A DNA stretch of 64,000 nt from Limnohabitans sp. Rim8 (GCF_945869175.1 NZ_CAMBNZ010000002.1:1-64000); one strand, 5' to 3'. Counted from the stretch's first letter, positions 1 to 8,158 are shown. Notes: generated from the sequence alone by a model not told the origin. Program-made: numbers and translations.

Positions 1-1
1 C

Positions 2-583
2 ATGTTGATGGTCGAGCCCATCGAGGCACAGGTTGAGTGGGGCTTTCCCATGCGGTGTGGCAGCCGAATCCCGCGCCTGGCACCCTGCAATGTCTACCGC
101 TGCAAGGACGGCTACGTGGCCTTGAACGCGGCCCCACCGCGTATCTGGAAGCGATTGGCCGCGGTCATGGAAAACGCCGAACTGCGCGATCCCCAGCTAT
201 TCTCACTGGCCGCACGCCTGGAGAGGCAGGACTGGATCGACAGTGAGGTGGCTCAATGGGTATCGGGCAAGGAAGTCGACGAGTTGATCGAGCTGACCCG
301 GCGCCATGGCGTTCCCTGCGCCAAGGTCATCGAGACGCTGGAAGAACTGATCGCCGATGAGTCGCTGGCCGCACGCCACATGCTGCACCCTGTCGAGCAT
401 CCCCGACTGGGCTTCGTGCCAGGCCTGAGTGCACCTGCCGTGCCGATCCTGACGGCGGGAATTGACGCACCAGCCTTAGCTCGCGCGCCCTATCTGGGCG
501 AGCACACCCACGAAGTCCTGAGGCTCTTTGCCGACCTCAGCGACGAAGACCTGAACAATCTGGAAGCGGATGGGATCATCTGA
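2..583 (+). CDS. CoA-transferase family III (CaiB/BaiF), C-terminal part
   Basis: The open frame runs in from the left edge, so only the last 193 residues of a protein usually near 400 residues are present. The sequence matches the C-terminal half of CaiB/BaiF transferases: the 'CKDGYVALNA' strand, a helical segment with 'ARLERQDWID', the 'RHGVPCAKVIETLEEL' segment and a terminal 'PYLGEHTHEVL' tail. The catalytic Asp of this family lies in the missing N-terminal half. Such enzymes move CoA between carboxylic acids, so this would be the activation step for the catabolic genes that follow. The stop lies one base before the next start. The substrate cannot be read from the fragment. Confidence 0.88.
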   Translation: MLMVEPIEAQVEWGFPMRCGSRIPRLAPCNVYRCKDGYVALNAAPPRIWKRLAAVMENAELRDPQLFSLAARLERQDWIDSEVAQWVSGKEVDELIELTRRHGVPCAKVIETLEELIADESLAARHMLHPVEHPRLGFVPGLSAPAVPILTAGIDAPALARAPYLGEHTHEVLRLFADLSDEDLNNLEADGII

Positions 584-584
584 C

Positions 585-1466
585 ATGGCACAACCCTCCA
601 TCCGCACGGTTCTGGTGGCAGGTGCTGGCTCTATCGGCATCGGAGTAGCGCGCTCCATGCGCAGTGAAGGCTACCGCACGCTCATCCTCAGCCGCAATCC
701 CGCTCGCCTGCAAGGCCAGGTCGAGGGGGTGGAGCTGATCTCGCAACTGCCCGTGGAGGCCCCGGACCTAGTGGTGGAGTGCCTGCCCGAACTCATTGAG
801 CTGAAGCACCGTTTTTACGCTGAGGTCGAGTCCGCATGGAGCGGCGCGCCCATCCTAGCAACCAACACTTCGAGCCTGTCGTTCGAGGAGCTTGCGCGGC
901 CCCTTGTCCACCCTGCACGCTTCGTCGGAATGCATTACATGTACCCGGCCCACCAGCGCGAACTGTTCGTGGAAGTCATCCGCATCGCAGGCACGAGTGA
1001 CGAGGTGGTCGAGTCGGTGCTCCAGTGCTTGGAGCGTTGCGGAAAAAAGGCGGTTGTTCTGAACCGGCCGGTGATCGGGGCCCTATTCAATCGCCTACAA
1101 CACGCCTTGCTGCGCGAGGCCTACTACCTGATCGACCAGGGCGTCGCGACACCCGAACAGATTGACGACATGGCCCGTCAATTCATTGCCCCCCGCATGT
1201 GTATCACCGGGCTGTTGCAGCAAAAGGACATCAACGGCCTGGACACCCATACCTACGCGCAACGCAGCCTGCGTCCGATGCTTTGCAACGACCCGCAGCC
1301 CAGCCAAGTTTTAGAGCAGCACTTTGCGCGAGGCGAGTTCGGGCTGAAAACTGGCCGCGGGTTCTACGACTGGACCGGTGCCGACTCTGCGGCAATCAGG
1401 TTGGCGACCGAAAAGAATGTCGCACGCATCACCGCGTTGATCCGTCAAATCAAGGCCGGCGACTAA
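585..1466 (+). CDS. 3-hydroxyacyl-CoA dehydrogenase family protein
   Basis: A 293-residue protein from ATG 585, which follows the CoA-transferase stop by one base; the ORF-track start at 570 would overlap it. Residues 9-18 hold the NAD-binding turn 'VAGAGSIGIG'. The 3HCDH signature is clear: 'ATNTSSLSFEELA' and 'GMHYMYPAHQRELFVEVI', with the catalytic His in GMHY and the partner Glu conserved. The C-terminal helical domain ('FNRLQHALLREAYYLIDQG') is the usual dimerization/substrate domain. It probably oxidizes a 3-hydroxyacyl-CoA to the 3-oxo form with NAD+. It is a single-domain form, not a FadB/FadJ fusion. The substrate is unknown. Confidence 0.88.
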   Translation: MAQPSIRTVLVAGAGSIGIGVARSMRSEGYRTLILSRNPARLQGQVEGVELISQLPVEAPDLVVECLPELIELKHRFYAEVESAWSGAPILATNTSSLSFEELARPLVHPARFVGMHYMYPAHQRELFVEVIRIAGTSDEVVESVLQCLERCGKKAVVLNRPVIGALFNRLQHALLREAYYLIDQGVATPEQIDDMARQFIAPRMCITGLLQQKDINGLDTHTYAQRSLRPMLCNDPQPSQVLEQHFARGEFGLKTGRGFYDWTGADSAAIRLATEKNVARITALIRQIKAGD

Positions 1467-1493
1467 AGCCACCCACAAAGGAACGCATTCAAT

Positions 1494-2252
1494 ATGAAAT
1501 TAGGAATCACCGGTAAAGTAGCGATCGTGACCGCTGCCAGTGGTGGTCTGGGCAGCGCGATCGCGCATGGCCTGGCCGCAGAGGGCGTGCGGGTTGTGGT
1601 TTTCTCGCGGTCGCAAGCGGCCCTTGAAGCACTTGCGTCTGACATCGAGAAGGAGCATGGTGTGCGCTCGCTCGCCGTGGTCGGCGATATGTGCGTGGCT
1701 GCGGACTTAAAGCGGCTGGTGGAGCTCACCCAAGCAGAGTTCGGCGGTGTCGACATCCTGGTTCTTAATACCGGGCGCCCTCCCTTGCCATCGCGCGATG
1801 CGATGGACGAAAATGACGACGCCCGCTGGGATCAGGCCTACCAGACCCAGCTCTGGGGCGCAGTGCAGGTGACTCGGGCCGTTGTTCCGCTCTTGGTAGC
1901 CAGGCGCTGGGGGCGAGTGGTGAACATCGGCTCTGCATCCGTCAAGCAGCCTATGCCCAAGCATGTGCTGTCCACGGTGTTTCGCGCCGGGGTCAGTGGT
2001 CTGATGAAACACCTCGCCAACGAGGTCGCGCAGCATGGTGTGACTGTCAACACGGTGTGTCCTGCATCCATCCAGACCAGCAGTTTGGCAAGCAGCTACA
2101 ATTTAAACGAACGACTCAAATCTATTCCCGTGGGCCGCCTCGGACGGCCGGAAGAGCTTGCCGCACTCGTGGCCTTTCTCGCTTCCGACCTCGCCGGCTT
2201 CATCAACGGAACCAACTTGCAGATAGACGGCGGTATGGTCGGCGCGCTGTAA
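1494..2252 (+). CDS. SDR family oxidoreductase, atypical active site
   Basis: A 252-residue Rossmann protein with the cofactor loop 'TAASGGLGSAIA' (residues 13-24), the 'LNTGRPP' strand in place of the usual NNAG, and the C-terminal 'DLAGFINGTNLQIDGGMV' typical of FabG-like SDRs. The expected YxxxK is absent. Gapless alignment of 'VLSTVFRAGVSGLMKHLANE' with classical members puts Ser at the Tyr position and Arg at the Lys position. A related FabG-like clade has similar changes, so this may be a normal trait of that clade rather than decay. It lies 27 bases after the dehydrogenase and probably belongs to the same operon. Whether it reduces, oxidizes or does something else is open. Confidence 0.82.
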   Translation: MKLGITGKVAIVTAASGGLGSAIAHGLAAEGVRVVVFSRSQAALEALASDIEKEHGVRSLAVVGDMCVAADLKRLVELTQAEFGGVDILVLNTGRPPLPSRDAMDENDDARWDQAYQTQLWGAVQVTRAVVPLLVARRWGRVVNIGSASVKQPMPKHVLSTVFRAGVSGLMKHLANEVAQHGVTVNTVCPASIQTSSLASSYNLNERLKSIPVGRLGRPEELAALVAFLASDLAGFINGTNLQIDGGMVGAL

Positions 2253-2280
2253 CAAAAACAACCAACCATCTCTAAGACCC

Positions 2281-2970
2281 ATGAACACCAAAACCAGGCC
2301 CGACGTCGATCAGATCATGCAAGCCATTGAGGACGATGTCGTCGCGGGGCGTCTTCTTCCCGGCATCCGCCTCGACGAGCGCGTGCTGTCGGAGCGTTTC
2401 GACGTGTCACGCACTCCGGTGCGCGAGGCGCTGCTGCGGCTGTCCCTGGTCGGCATCGTCGAGATGCGCAGGAACAAGGGTACGTTCGTCACTGAACCCA
2501 CCTCGCAGCGACTGCTGGGCATGCTGGAGGTACTTGCGGAACTCAAGGTCTACGCAGCCTCACTAGCTGCGAGGCGCATGAGCGTGCCCGAGCGTCATGC
2601 CTTGGTGGCGTTGTCGGACCGCATGAAGGTTCTGGCCGATGCTAACGATTTGAAGAACTATTTTGCCCTGTCCAACGAGGTCCATGCGGCGATCTTCCAG
2701 GGCACGCAAAACACCTACCTGATTGAAACGGCGCGCAGCATCCAGAGCTGCATGTGCGCATACCGGCGGCAGCTGTCGGAGGCGATGCACCGGCCGCTGC
2801 TGACGTCCCTGGAGGAGAACCGCAACATCGTCGGTGCCATCTTCCGCGGCGACGCCGCCCAGGCTGCCCACTGGATGCGCGAGCAGACGGAATTGCGGCG
2901 CGAAGAGCTTTCCGACTTGATGCTCATGTTGACTCACAACGCGGCGCCACTCGAGCTCGAGCCTGCCTGA
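2281..2970 (+). CDS. GntR family regulator, FCD (FadR) subfamily
   Basis: A 229-residue regulator. The N-terminal winged helix (about residues 8-72) carries the GntR signature 'VLSERFDVSRTPVREALLRL' and the wing 'MRRNKGTFV'. The all-helical C-terminal domain (about 80-215) matches the FCD ligand-binding fold, with metal/ligand-type residues in 'SNEVHAAIFQG' and 'EENRNIVGAIFRGD'. FCD regulators usually sense a carboxylic acid or acyl-CoA intermediate and repress neighbouring catabolic genes. Lying inside the cluster on the same strand, with 28-base gaps on both sides, it is the obvious candidate local regulator. Confidence 0.92.
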   Translation: MNTKTRPDVDQIMQAIEDDVVAGRLLPGIRLDERVLSERFDVSRTPVREALLRLSLVGIVEMRRNKGTFVTEPTSQRLLGMLEVLAELKVYAASLAARRMSVPERHALVALSDRMKVLADANDLKNYFALSNEVHAAIFQGTQNTYLIETARSIQSCMCAYRRQLSEAMHRPLLTSLEENRNIVGAIFRGDAAQAAHWMREQTELRREELSDLMLMLTHNAAPLELEPA

Positions 2971-2998
2971 ACGCAGGCGACCCCCAAGGATTCACGAT

Positions 2999-3928
2999 AT
3001 GTACAAGCTTGAAATACTCGCTACCGGACTGCGTTTTCCCGAGGGACCGATCGCCATGGCGGACGGCTCAGTTCTCTTGGTCGAGGTAGAGCCCGCCACG
3101 CTGACCCGCATCGACCGACGCGGCGAAAAATCCGTCATCGCCTACTTGGGCGGCGCCCCTAACGGCGCTGCAATCGGTCCGGATGGCGCCTGCTATATCT
3201 GCAATAGCGGCGGCTTCAAATGGCACGACGAGCCCGGCATGCTGCGGCCCATCGGTCAATCCGACCACTACACTGGCGGCAGCATCCAGCGCGTCGACCT
3301 GTCTACGGGCAGGGTCACCAACCTGTACGGTCGCGAGAACGGACCCGTGCTAAAGGGCCCCAACGACCTGGTGTTCGATGCGGCCGGCGGATTCTGGTTC
3401 TCCGACATGGGCAAGACGCGCGAGCGAAGCCTAGACCGGGCCAGTGTGTACTACGGCTTGCCGGATGGCTCGTCCCTGCAGGAAGTGATCTTTCCAATGA
3501 TCGGCGCTAACGGCATAGGCCTTTCGCCCGATGGCAGCAAGCTTTACGTGGCCGAGACCATCACGGCGCGTGTCTGGGAGTTCGCGCTTGCCGGTCCCGG
3601 CCGAATCGACCCCAAGCCTTGGCCCTCTCCAAACGGCGGCAGGCTGCTCACCGGTTCTGCCAACTATCAGTTGTTCGATTCGCTGGCGGTCGAGGAAAGC
3701 GGCAACATCTGCGTGGCGACCATAATCCATGGCGGCATTACGGTGGTCGCCCCGATGGGCGGCATCATCGAGCACGTGCCGATGCCCGATCTGTACACAA
3801 CAAACCTGTGCTTTGGGGGCCCGGATCTAAAGAAGGCCTTCGTCACGCTGTCGACCACCGGACAGTTGGTTGCCGTCGAGTGGCCTAGAGCAGGTCTACG
3901 CCTGAACTGGCAAGACCTGCCTGAGTAA
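2999..3928 (+). CDS. SMP-30/gluconolactonase family protein (copy 1)
   Basis: A 309-residue six-bladed beta-propeller. Metal-ligand positions of the family are visible: the Glu of 'LRFPEGPI' near residue 18, the Asn of '[18 protein letters not shown]' and the '[17 protein letters not shown]' blade, where Glu stands in place of the more common Asp. Members hydrolyse lactones with a divalent metal. It precedes the thiolase-like gene by five bases. A second, clearly different SMP-30 gene closes the cluster at 7129-8001. The two may open different lactones, or one may act on another ester. Start ATG 2999 follows the sequence 'aaggattcacgat'. Confidence 0.87.
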   Translation: MYKLEILATGLRFPEGPIAMADGSVLLVEVEPATLTRIDRRGEKSVIAYLGGAPNGAAIGPDGACYICNSGGFKWHDEPGMLRPIGQSDHYTGGSIQRVDLSTGRVTNLYGRENGPVLKGPNDLVFDAAGGFWFSDMGKTRERSLDRASVYYGLPDGSSLQEVIFPMIGANGIGLSPDGSKLYVAETITARVWEFALAGPGRIDPKPWPSPNGGRLLTGSANYQLFDSLAVEESGNICVATIIHGGITVVAPMGGIIEHVPMPDLYTTNLCFGGPDLKKAFVTLSTTGQLVAVEWPRAGLRLNWQDLPE

Positions 3929-3933
3929 GCGCG

Positions 3934-5076
3934 ATGGCATCCGCAGTCTTGACTGTAGCTGTCGCCGGTGTCGGTACCACCGACTTCGGCGCACTGCACG
4001 CGCGCCGCGGTGAGTCGCGTTCTGCCTATGACCTAGGGATCACCGCGCTCGGGCAGGCCATCACAGATTCACGGCTGGAAAAGCAAGACATCGACGGCCT
4101 GATCTGCGTTCGCCTGCCGTCCTACCAGCAGTTCGCCGTACAGGCCGGGCTGGTTGACCTGCGCATGGCATTCAGCCTAGAGGGTACGGGACGCATGGCC
4201 GCGGTCGCGCTGCAGCACGCGGTTGATGCAATCCGCTGCGGTCGGGCGCGCACTGTGGCCATCGTCTACGGCAACAATGGGCAGTCAGCGGGGGATCGCT
4301 ACGGTGGCGGCTTCGACGCAGCATCGCCGGCCGCCTACGACGCCGTCCACGGCCTGACCTCCGTGGGCGCGCAGGCGGCGCTCATGTACCGGCGCTATGT
4401 GCATGAACACAACGTACCACCTGATGCGCTGGCGGCCATTGCCATCAACGCGAGGCACAACGGCGCACTGAACCCGCAGGCCGTGCTGCGCACGCCGATC
4501 GACCGTGATGCCTACCTAGCTTCGCCCCTGATTGCCGAACCGTTGCGGCGCGCCGATTACTGCCTCATCGATGACGGTGGCGTTTGCATCATCGTGACCG
4601 AACTCGCTTTTGCACAAGCGCGCTCGCGGGCGCCTGTTCGCGTACTCGCCAGTGCAACGGCCACCGAGTTGACGCCACATTACGCCTCGCGGGATTTCTT
4701 TTACCGATCCTCGAGCCAGGTGGCGGCTCAGTTGCATGCCCAGAGTGGACTGGAACCAGCGGCGATAGACTGCGCCCAGGTCTATGACAACTTCACACCG
4801 ATGGTGCTGTTCGCACTCGAGGGTTTCGGATTTGCCGATCAAGGCAGGGCAGCGCACTGGGTGCAGGGCGGGCGGATCGAAATCGGCGGCGAGCTTCCTC
4901 TCAATACCTGCGGCGGGCACCTCGCCGAAGGCTACATGCAGGGTTTCGCCCTGCAAGTCGAAGCCGTGCGCCAGGTGCGCGGCGAATGCGGCGAGCGCCA
5001 AGTAAGCGGCTGCCGCACTGCCCAGTATATGTGCGTCGCGCCAGTGCTTGGCGCCCAATTATTCTCACTCGCTTGA
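3934..5076 (+). CDS. Thiolase-like protein (SCPx/lipid-transfer type)
   Basis: A 380-residue thiolase-fold protein of the SCP2-thiolase/lipid-transfer-protein branch. It shows '[13 protein letters not shown]' near the N-terminus, '[19 protein letters not shown]' in the middle and '[17 protein letters not shown]' near the C-terminus. The usual N-terminal nucleophilic Cys is not seen: the matching segment reads '[16 protein letters not shown]'. Ltp2-type proteins that also lack it act as retro-aldolases together with a DUF35 partner, and a DUF35 gene follows directly here. It could therefore cleave a C-C bond by retro-aldol chemistry, or be a divergent thiolase using the NTCGG Cys. Membership of the superfamily is certain; the reaction is inferred. 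Confidence 0.85.
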   Translation: MASAVLTVAVAGVGTTDFGALHARRGESRSAYDLGITALGQAITDSRLEKQDIDGLICVRLPSYQQFAVQAGLVDLRMAFSLEGTGRMAAVALQHAVDAIRCGRARTVAIVYGNNGQSAGDRYGGGFDAASPAAYDAVHGLTSVGAQAALMYRRYVHEHNVPPDALAAIAINARHNGALNPQAVLRTPIDRDAYLASPLIAEPLRRADYCLIDDGGVCIIVTELAFAQARSRAPVRVLASATATELTPHYASRDFFYRSSSQVAAQLHAQSGLEPAAIDCAQVYDNFTPMVLFALEGFGFADQGRAAHWVQGGRIEIGGELPLNTCGGHLAEGYMQGFALQVEAVRQVRGECGERQVSGCRTAQYMCVAPVLGAQLFSLA

Positions 5077-5483
5077 CACGCCGCGCCCCACCTTCCACTC
5101 TGCCGGCGGTGACTTCCGCCGCCAAACAGCATTGGGATGACGCCCGCCGAGGCGTGCTCTCGATCCTGCGCTGCGAAGCTTGCGGCTACCGCTGGTTCCC
5201 GCCGACGGCAAACTGCCCTACCTGCCTTTCGCACAGGTTGGCGACGCAGCCGGTATCCGGCCGCGCCCGCTTGTGGTCCTGGACGGTGATTTGCAGGCAA
5301 TACTTCAAGGATTTCCCACCCCCTTATGTGGTGGCCCTGGTCGAACTGGAGGAAGGACAGATGATCACAACCACCATCGTGCAGGCCCATCCCGAGACGC
5401 TTCGATGCGACCAGCCGCTCGTCGTCGTATTTGAAACCTTTGCGGACGGCACCGCCTTACCGCAGTTCCGGCCTGCGCAATGA
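5073..5483 (+). CDS. DUF35 OB-fold/zinc-ribbon protein (acyl-CoA associated)
   Basis: A 136-residue protein if started at TTG 5073, which overlaps the thiolase stop (TTGA). GTG 5109 is the alternative; the ORF-track start at 4986 would overlap the thiolase gene by 91 bases and adds no family sequence. A rubredoxin-like zinc ribbon is complete: '[18 protein letters not shown]' is C-x2-C-x10-C-x2-C. An OB-fold stretch follows ('[11 protein letters not shown]', '[14 protein letters not shown]'). DUF35 proteins pair with thiolase-like enzymes such as Ltp2-ChsH2 and bind acyl-CoA, which is exactly the arrangement seen here. It probably forms a complex with the preceding gene product. Confidence 0.87.
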   Translation: MTRRAPPSTLPAVTSAAKQHWDDARRGVLSILRCEACGYRWFPPTANCPTCLSHRLATQPVSGRARLWSWTVICRQYFKDFPPPYVVALVELEEGQMITTTIVQAHPETLRCDQPLVVVFETFADGTALPQFRPAQ

Positions 5484-6265
5484 CTGTCACCACCGACACA
5501 CGCGACGCAGTAGCCTGGATCACCATCCACCGGCCCGAGACGGGCAATGCCCTGCGCGGAGCAGACGTTCAGGCCCTATCGGCAGGCGTTAGCCAAGCCC
5601 TAGGCGATGCAGCGGTGCGTGTTCTGGTCATCACCGGCGAAGGCAACAAGTTCTTTTGCACGGGCGGTGACCTGTCTGAGCTGGTGCAAGGGCTCGCGGA
5701 CATTGGCCTGCACATCCGGAAATGGCACGACCTGGTCGACATGATCGAGGCTGCCGAAAAGCCGGTGATCGCAGCCATGAACGGCCATGCGGTGGGGGGC
5801 GGCCTCGAGCTCGCGCTGGCCTGCCACCAACGCATCGCTAGCGCCCGCGGCCGGTTCGGCGTTCCAGAGTTGAATGCGGGCCTTTTCCCGTCCGCGGGCG
5901 GCGTTCGCCGGCTCACGCGCCTGCTTGGCGCCTCGACAGCGCTGGAGCTGATTTTGTCCACCGAGCTGTGGACCGCCCAGACGGCTCTGGCCAGAGGCCT
6001 GGTCACTCACATCTGCGAGCCCAGTGGACTTCTAGTGCAGGCAGGTGAGCTGGCGCGGCACCTCGCGACGTTCGAACCCAATGCGCTGCGTGCGGTGCTG
6101 GTGTGCGCCCGGGCAGCCGCCCTCAATATCGACAGCGTGGAGCTCGAAATCTCCTTGCTACGCGAGTGCTACCAGACCGACACTAACCGCGCTCGATTGC
6201 GCGATTTCCATCAGCAGCTGGGCCGGCCGGCCCAATCTTCCACAGACAAGGAATCGACCTCATGA
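5480..6265 (+). CDS. Enoyl-CoA hydratase/isomerase (crotonase) family protein
   Basis: A 261-residue crotonase. The oxyanion-hole loops are seen in 'GNKFFCTGGDLSEL' and 'AMNGHAVGGGLELALAC'. Both Glu residues used by true hydratases appear kept: one in 'GVPELNAGLFPSAGGVRRL' and one in 'STALELILST'. It therefore probably hydrates a 2-enoyl-CoA rather than only isomerizing it. The start overlaps the DUF35 stop by four bases (ATGA), and its stop overlaps the next gene the same way, which points to translational coupling. It would supply the 3-hydroxyacyl-CoA for the dehydrogenase or the aldolase/thiolase step of this cluster. Confidence 0.92.
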   Translation: MTVTTDTRDAVAWITIHRPETGNALRGADVQALSAGVSQALGDAAVRVLVITGEGNKFFCTGGDLSELVQGLADIGLHIRKWHDLVDMIEAAEKPVIAAMNGHAVGGGLELALACHQRIASARGRFGVPELNAGLFPSAGGVRRLTRLLGASTALELILSTELWTAQTALARGLVTHICEPSGLLVQAGELARHLATFEPNALRAVLVCARAAALNIDSVELEISLLRECYQTDTNRARLRDFHQQLGRPAQSSTDKESTS

Positions 6266-7116
6266 ACGACTACCCCGTCATCGACACTTGGTGCAACCTC
6301 TTCACACCGGCGTCCATGGAGAAGAACTACGCCGACAACCCAGAAATGGCCCATGTCGTAAAGCTTTGGTCCATGGGTGAGCGCACCCGCGGCTGGACGA
6401 CCCAAGAGTTCTCCAGGATCCTCGATGCGTCCAACGTTTCGACCGTCATCATCCCGGTTTGGCAATCCTGGTCCCACAAGACGCAGCGCATGTTCTGGGA
6501 CATGAAGGTCGAAGAGGTCGCGGAAGTCACGCGCGCCGATCCCAAGCGATTTAAGGGCATGTTCGGCATCAACCCCTACGCTCGCATGGACGGTGTTCGG
6601 GCGCTCGAATCTGCGGTACGAGACCATGGCTTTATTGCGGCCCAGTTGCATCACTACGGCTACAACCTGAACCCTGCCGACAAGGCCTTCTTTCCTTTCT
6701 ACGCCAAGTGCGTCGAACTGGACATCCCGGTGATGATCCAAATGGGTCATTCTGCCGAGCTAATGCCCAGCGAGGTCGGACGGCCGATTCATCTCGACGA
6801 GGTCGCGCTGTACTTTCCCGAATTGAGGATCATCGGAGCCCACACCGGATGGCCCTGGGTCGAGGAGTTAATCGCGATGGCCTGGAAGCACGCCAACGTG
6901 TACATCGCCACTACCGCGCATCTGCCCAAATACTGGGACAAGAGTCTTGTCCATTTCCTTAATAGCCGCGGGAGGGGCAAGGTGATGTACGGAACGGACT
7001 TTCCGGTCGTGAATCATGAGCAAAGCCTCGCGCAGATCGAACAGCTCGGCCTGAAACCGGAAGCGCGCAAGGCCCTGCTTTATGACACAGCGAGAAAGGT
7101 CTTCAAACTCGATTGA
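6262..7116 (+). CDS. Amidohydrolase family 2 protein lacking the HxH motif
   Basis: A 284-residue TIM-barrel protein of the ACMSD/PDC-hydrolase type. The N-terminus reads 'VIDTWCNLF' where the family normally has DxHxH, so both first-strand metal His are replaced by Trp and Asn. Other site residues remain: His in 'MIQMGHSAE', His in 'RIIGAHTGWPW' and Asp in 'VMYGTDFPVV'. Some amidohydrolase_2 subfamilies share a DxW start, so this is probably a functional variant with an altered metal site. Family members hydrolyse C-O/C-N bonds or decarboxylate. It is coupled by ATGA to the hydratase gene. The substrate is not deducible. Confidence 0.86.
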   Translation: MNDYPVIDTWCNLFTPASMEKNYADNPEMAHVVKLWSMGERTRGWTTQEFSRILDASNVSTVIIPVWQSWSHKTQRMFWDMKVEEVAEVTRADPKRFKGMFGINPYARMDGVRALESAVRDHGFIAAQLHHYGYNLNPADKAFFPFYAKCVELDIPVMIQMGHSAELMPSEVGRPIHLDEVALYFPELRIIGAHTGWPWVEELIAMAWKHANVYIATTAHLPKYWDKSLVHFLNSRGRGKVMYGTDFPVVNHEQSLAQIEQLGLKPEARKALLYDTARKVFKLD

Positions 7117-7128
7117 GGGTGGCGCAGT

Positions 7129-8001
7129 ATGCAAGTGCTTGAAGCCCGGTGCATCCTAAATGTGCGCAATGCGCTCGGTGAGGGTCCGTTGTGGCATCCC
7201 GTTGAACAGGCGCTCTACTGGCTGGACTGCATGTCGCGTGAACTTCTGCGCCACGTGCCCGGCCAAGAAGTCGTGCAGCGTTGGACGCTACGCGGCACCC
7301 CCGGCTCCTTTGCATTTTGTTCGGATGGAACGCTTCTGATCGTCTATCGCAATGGGCTCGCCTTCCTAGACCTCGCGACCGGCAGCGAAACGCCGATTGC
7401 GGCACGGGGACCGGACTTCGGCCTGGAACGCTTCAACGACGGCAAATGCGACTCACGCGGCCGGTTCTGGGTAGGCACCATGGACCGGGAACTGAAGGCG
7501 ACAGTCGGATCCCTCTATCGAATCGGCTCGGACTTGCTGCCCTACTGCGCTGACCGGGGCGCCTTCACCCTGTCCAATGGCATCGCCTGGAGCCCTGACG
7601 AGTGCGTGCTCTATGCCTGTGATTCGCGGCCAGGCCGCATCTTCGCGTATGCATTCGAACCCGAGACCGGCACACTGGGAGAGCGTCGGGTGTTCATCGA
7701 CTATGCGGGACGCAGCGGCCGTCCTGATGGCTGCACCATAGATGCGGAAGGCGGCTTGTGGGTGGCAGAGTACGATGGCGCTAGGGTCAGCCGATATGAC
7801 TCCGATGGCCGTTGCCGGCAAGTGATCCCACTGCCCATTCCGCGACCCACTAGCGTAACGTTTGGCGGACCGGGCTTGGCAACTCTGTTCATCACCTCGA
7901 TGAGGCACGGCGTCGATACTCAGGCCCATCCGGATGCGGGTGGCGTGTTTGCGGTAAAGCCCGGCGTCTGCGGGCTCCCGGCGTCGACATTTGTGCTCTG
8001 A
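7129..8001 (+). CDS. SMP-30/gluconolactonase/regucalcin family protein (copy 2)
   Basis: A 290-residue beta-propeller with canonical metal ligands: Glu in 'ALGEGPLWHP' (near residue 19), Asn in 'ERFNDGKCDSRGRFWVGTMD' and Asp in 'LYACDSRPGRIFAY'. This is closer to the regucalcin/gluconolactonase core than copy 1 at 2999-3928, and the two do not look like a recent duplication. It is the last gene of the cluster, 12 bases after the amidohydrolase, and probably hydrolyses a lactone intermediate. The coding style (few A-runs, many GCG/CGC codons) matches the cluster and differs from the genes to the right. Confidence 0.9.
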   Translation: MQVLEARCILNVRNALGEGPLWHPVEQALYWLDCMSRELLRHVPGQEVVQRWTLRGTPGSFAFCSDGTLLIVYRNGLAFLDLATGSETPIAARGPDFGLERFNDGKCDSRGRFWVGTMDRELKATVGSLYRIGSDLLPYCADRGAFTLSNGIAWSPDECVLYACDSRPGRIFAYAFEPETGTLGERRVFIDYAGRSGRPDGCTIDAEGGLWVAEYDGARVSRYDSDGRCRQVIPLPIPRPTSVTFGGPGLATLFITSMRHGVDTQAHPDAGGVFAVKPGVCGLPASTFVL

Positions 8002-8024
8002 GGACAGGCGGCCTTCTTGCCAAT

Positions 8025-8053
8025 TCACCAAACCCATTTAATGGGTGTACAAT
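8025..8053 (+). promoter_or_regulatory. Predicted promoter with palindromic operator of the brn locus
   Basis: A perfect inverted repeat ACCCATT-T-AATGGGT (8032-8046) sits just upstream of a -10-like TACAAT (8048-8053). A weak -35 candidate lies around 8024-8029. The predicted start point would be about 8060-8061, at the ATG of the brnT remnant, so its transcript would be leaderless. BrnA antitoxins repress their own promoter by binding operator palindromes, so this is a likely BrnA site. This is seen by eye and untested. Confidence 0.55.
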
Positions 8054-8060
8054 AAATCAC

Positions 8061-8158
8061 ATGGATCTTGAGTTTGACGTGGCAAACTGCGCCGCATCAT
8101 CAGCATGAGGAAAGCCAATGACCGAGAAAAAGCGCTCTACGTCCGCGCCCTGGATTGA
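8061..8158 (+). pseudogene. brnT: brnT toxin remnant with internal deletion
   Basis: The locus begins 'MDLEFDVAN' in frame from ATG 8061, the normal N-terminus of BrnT toxins, but that frame stops after 15 codons. From 8090 another frame reads 'RRIISMRKANDREKALYV' and ends at TGA 8156, which is the normal BrnT C-terminus overlapping the start of brnA. About 60 central residues of a protein usually near 90 residues are missing, including most of the RNase fold, so no toxin can be made. The upstream promoter/operator and the downstream antitoxin remain intact. Confidence 0.72.
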
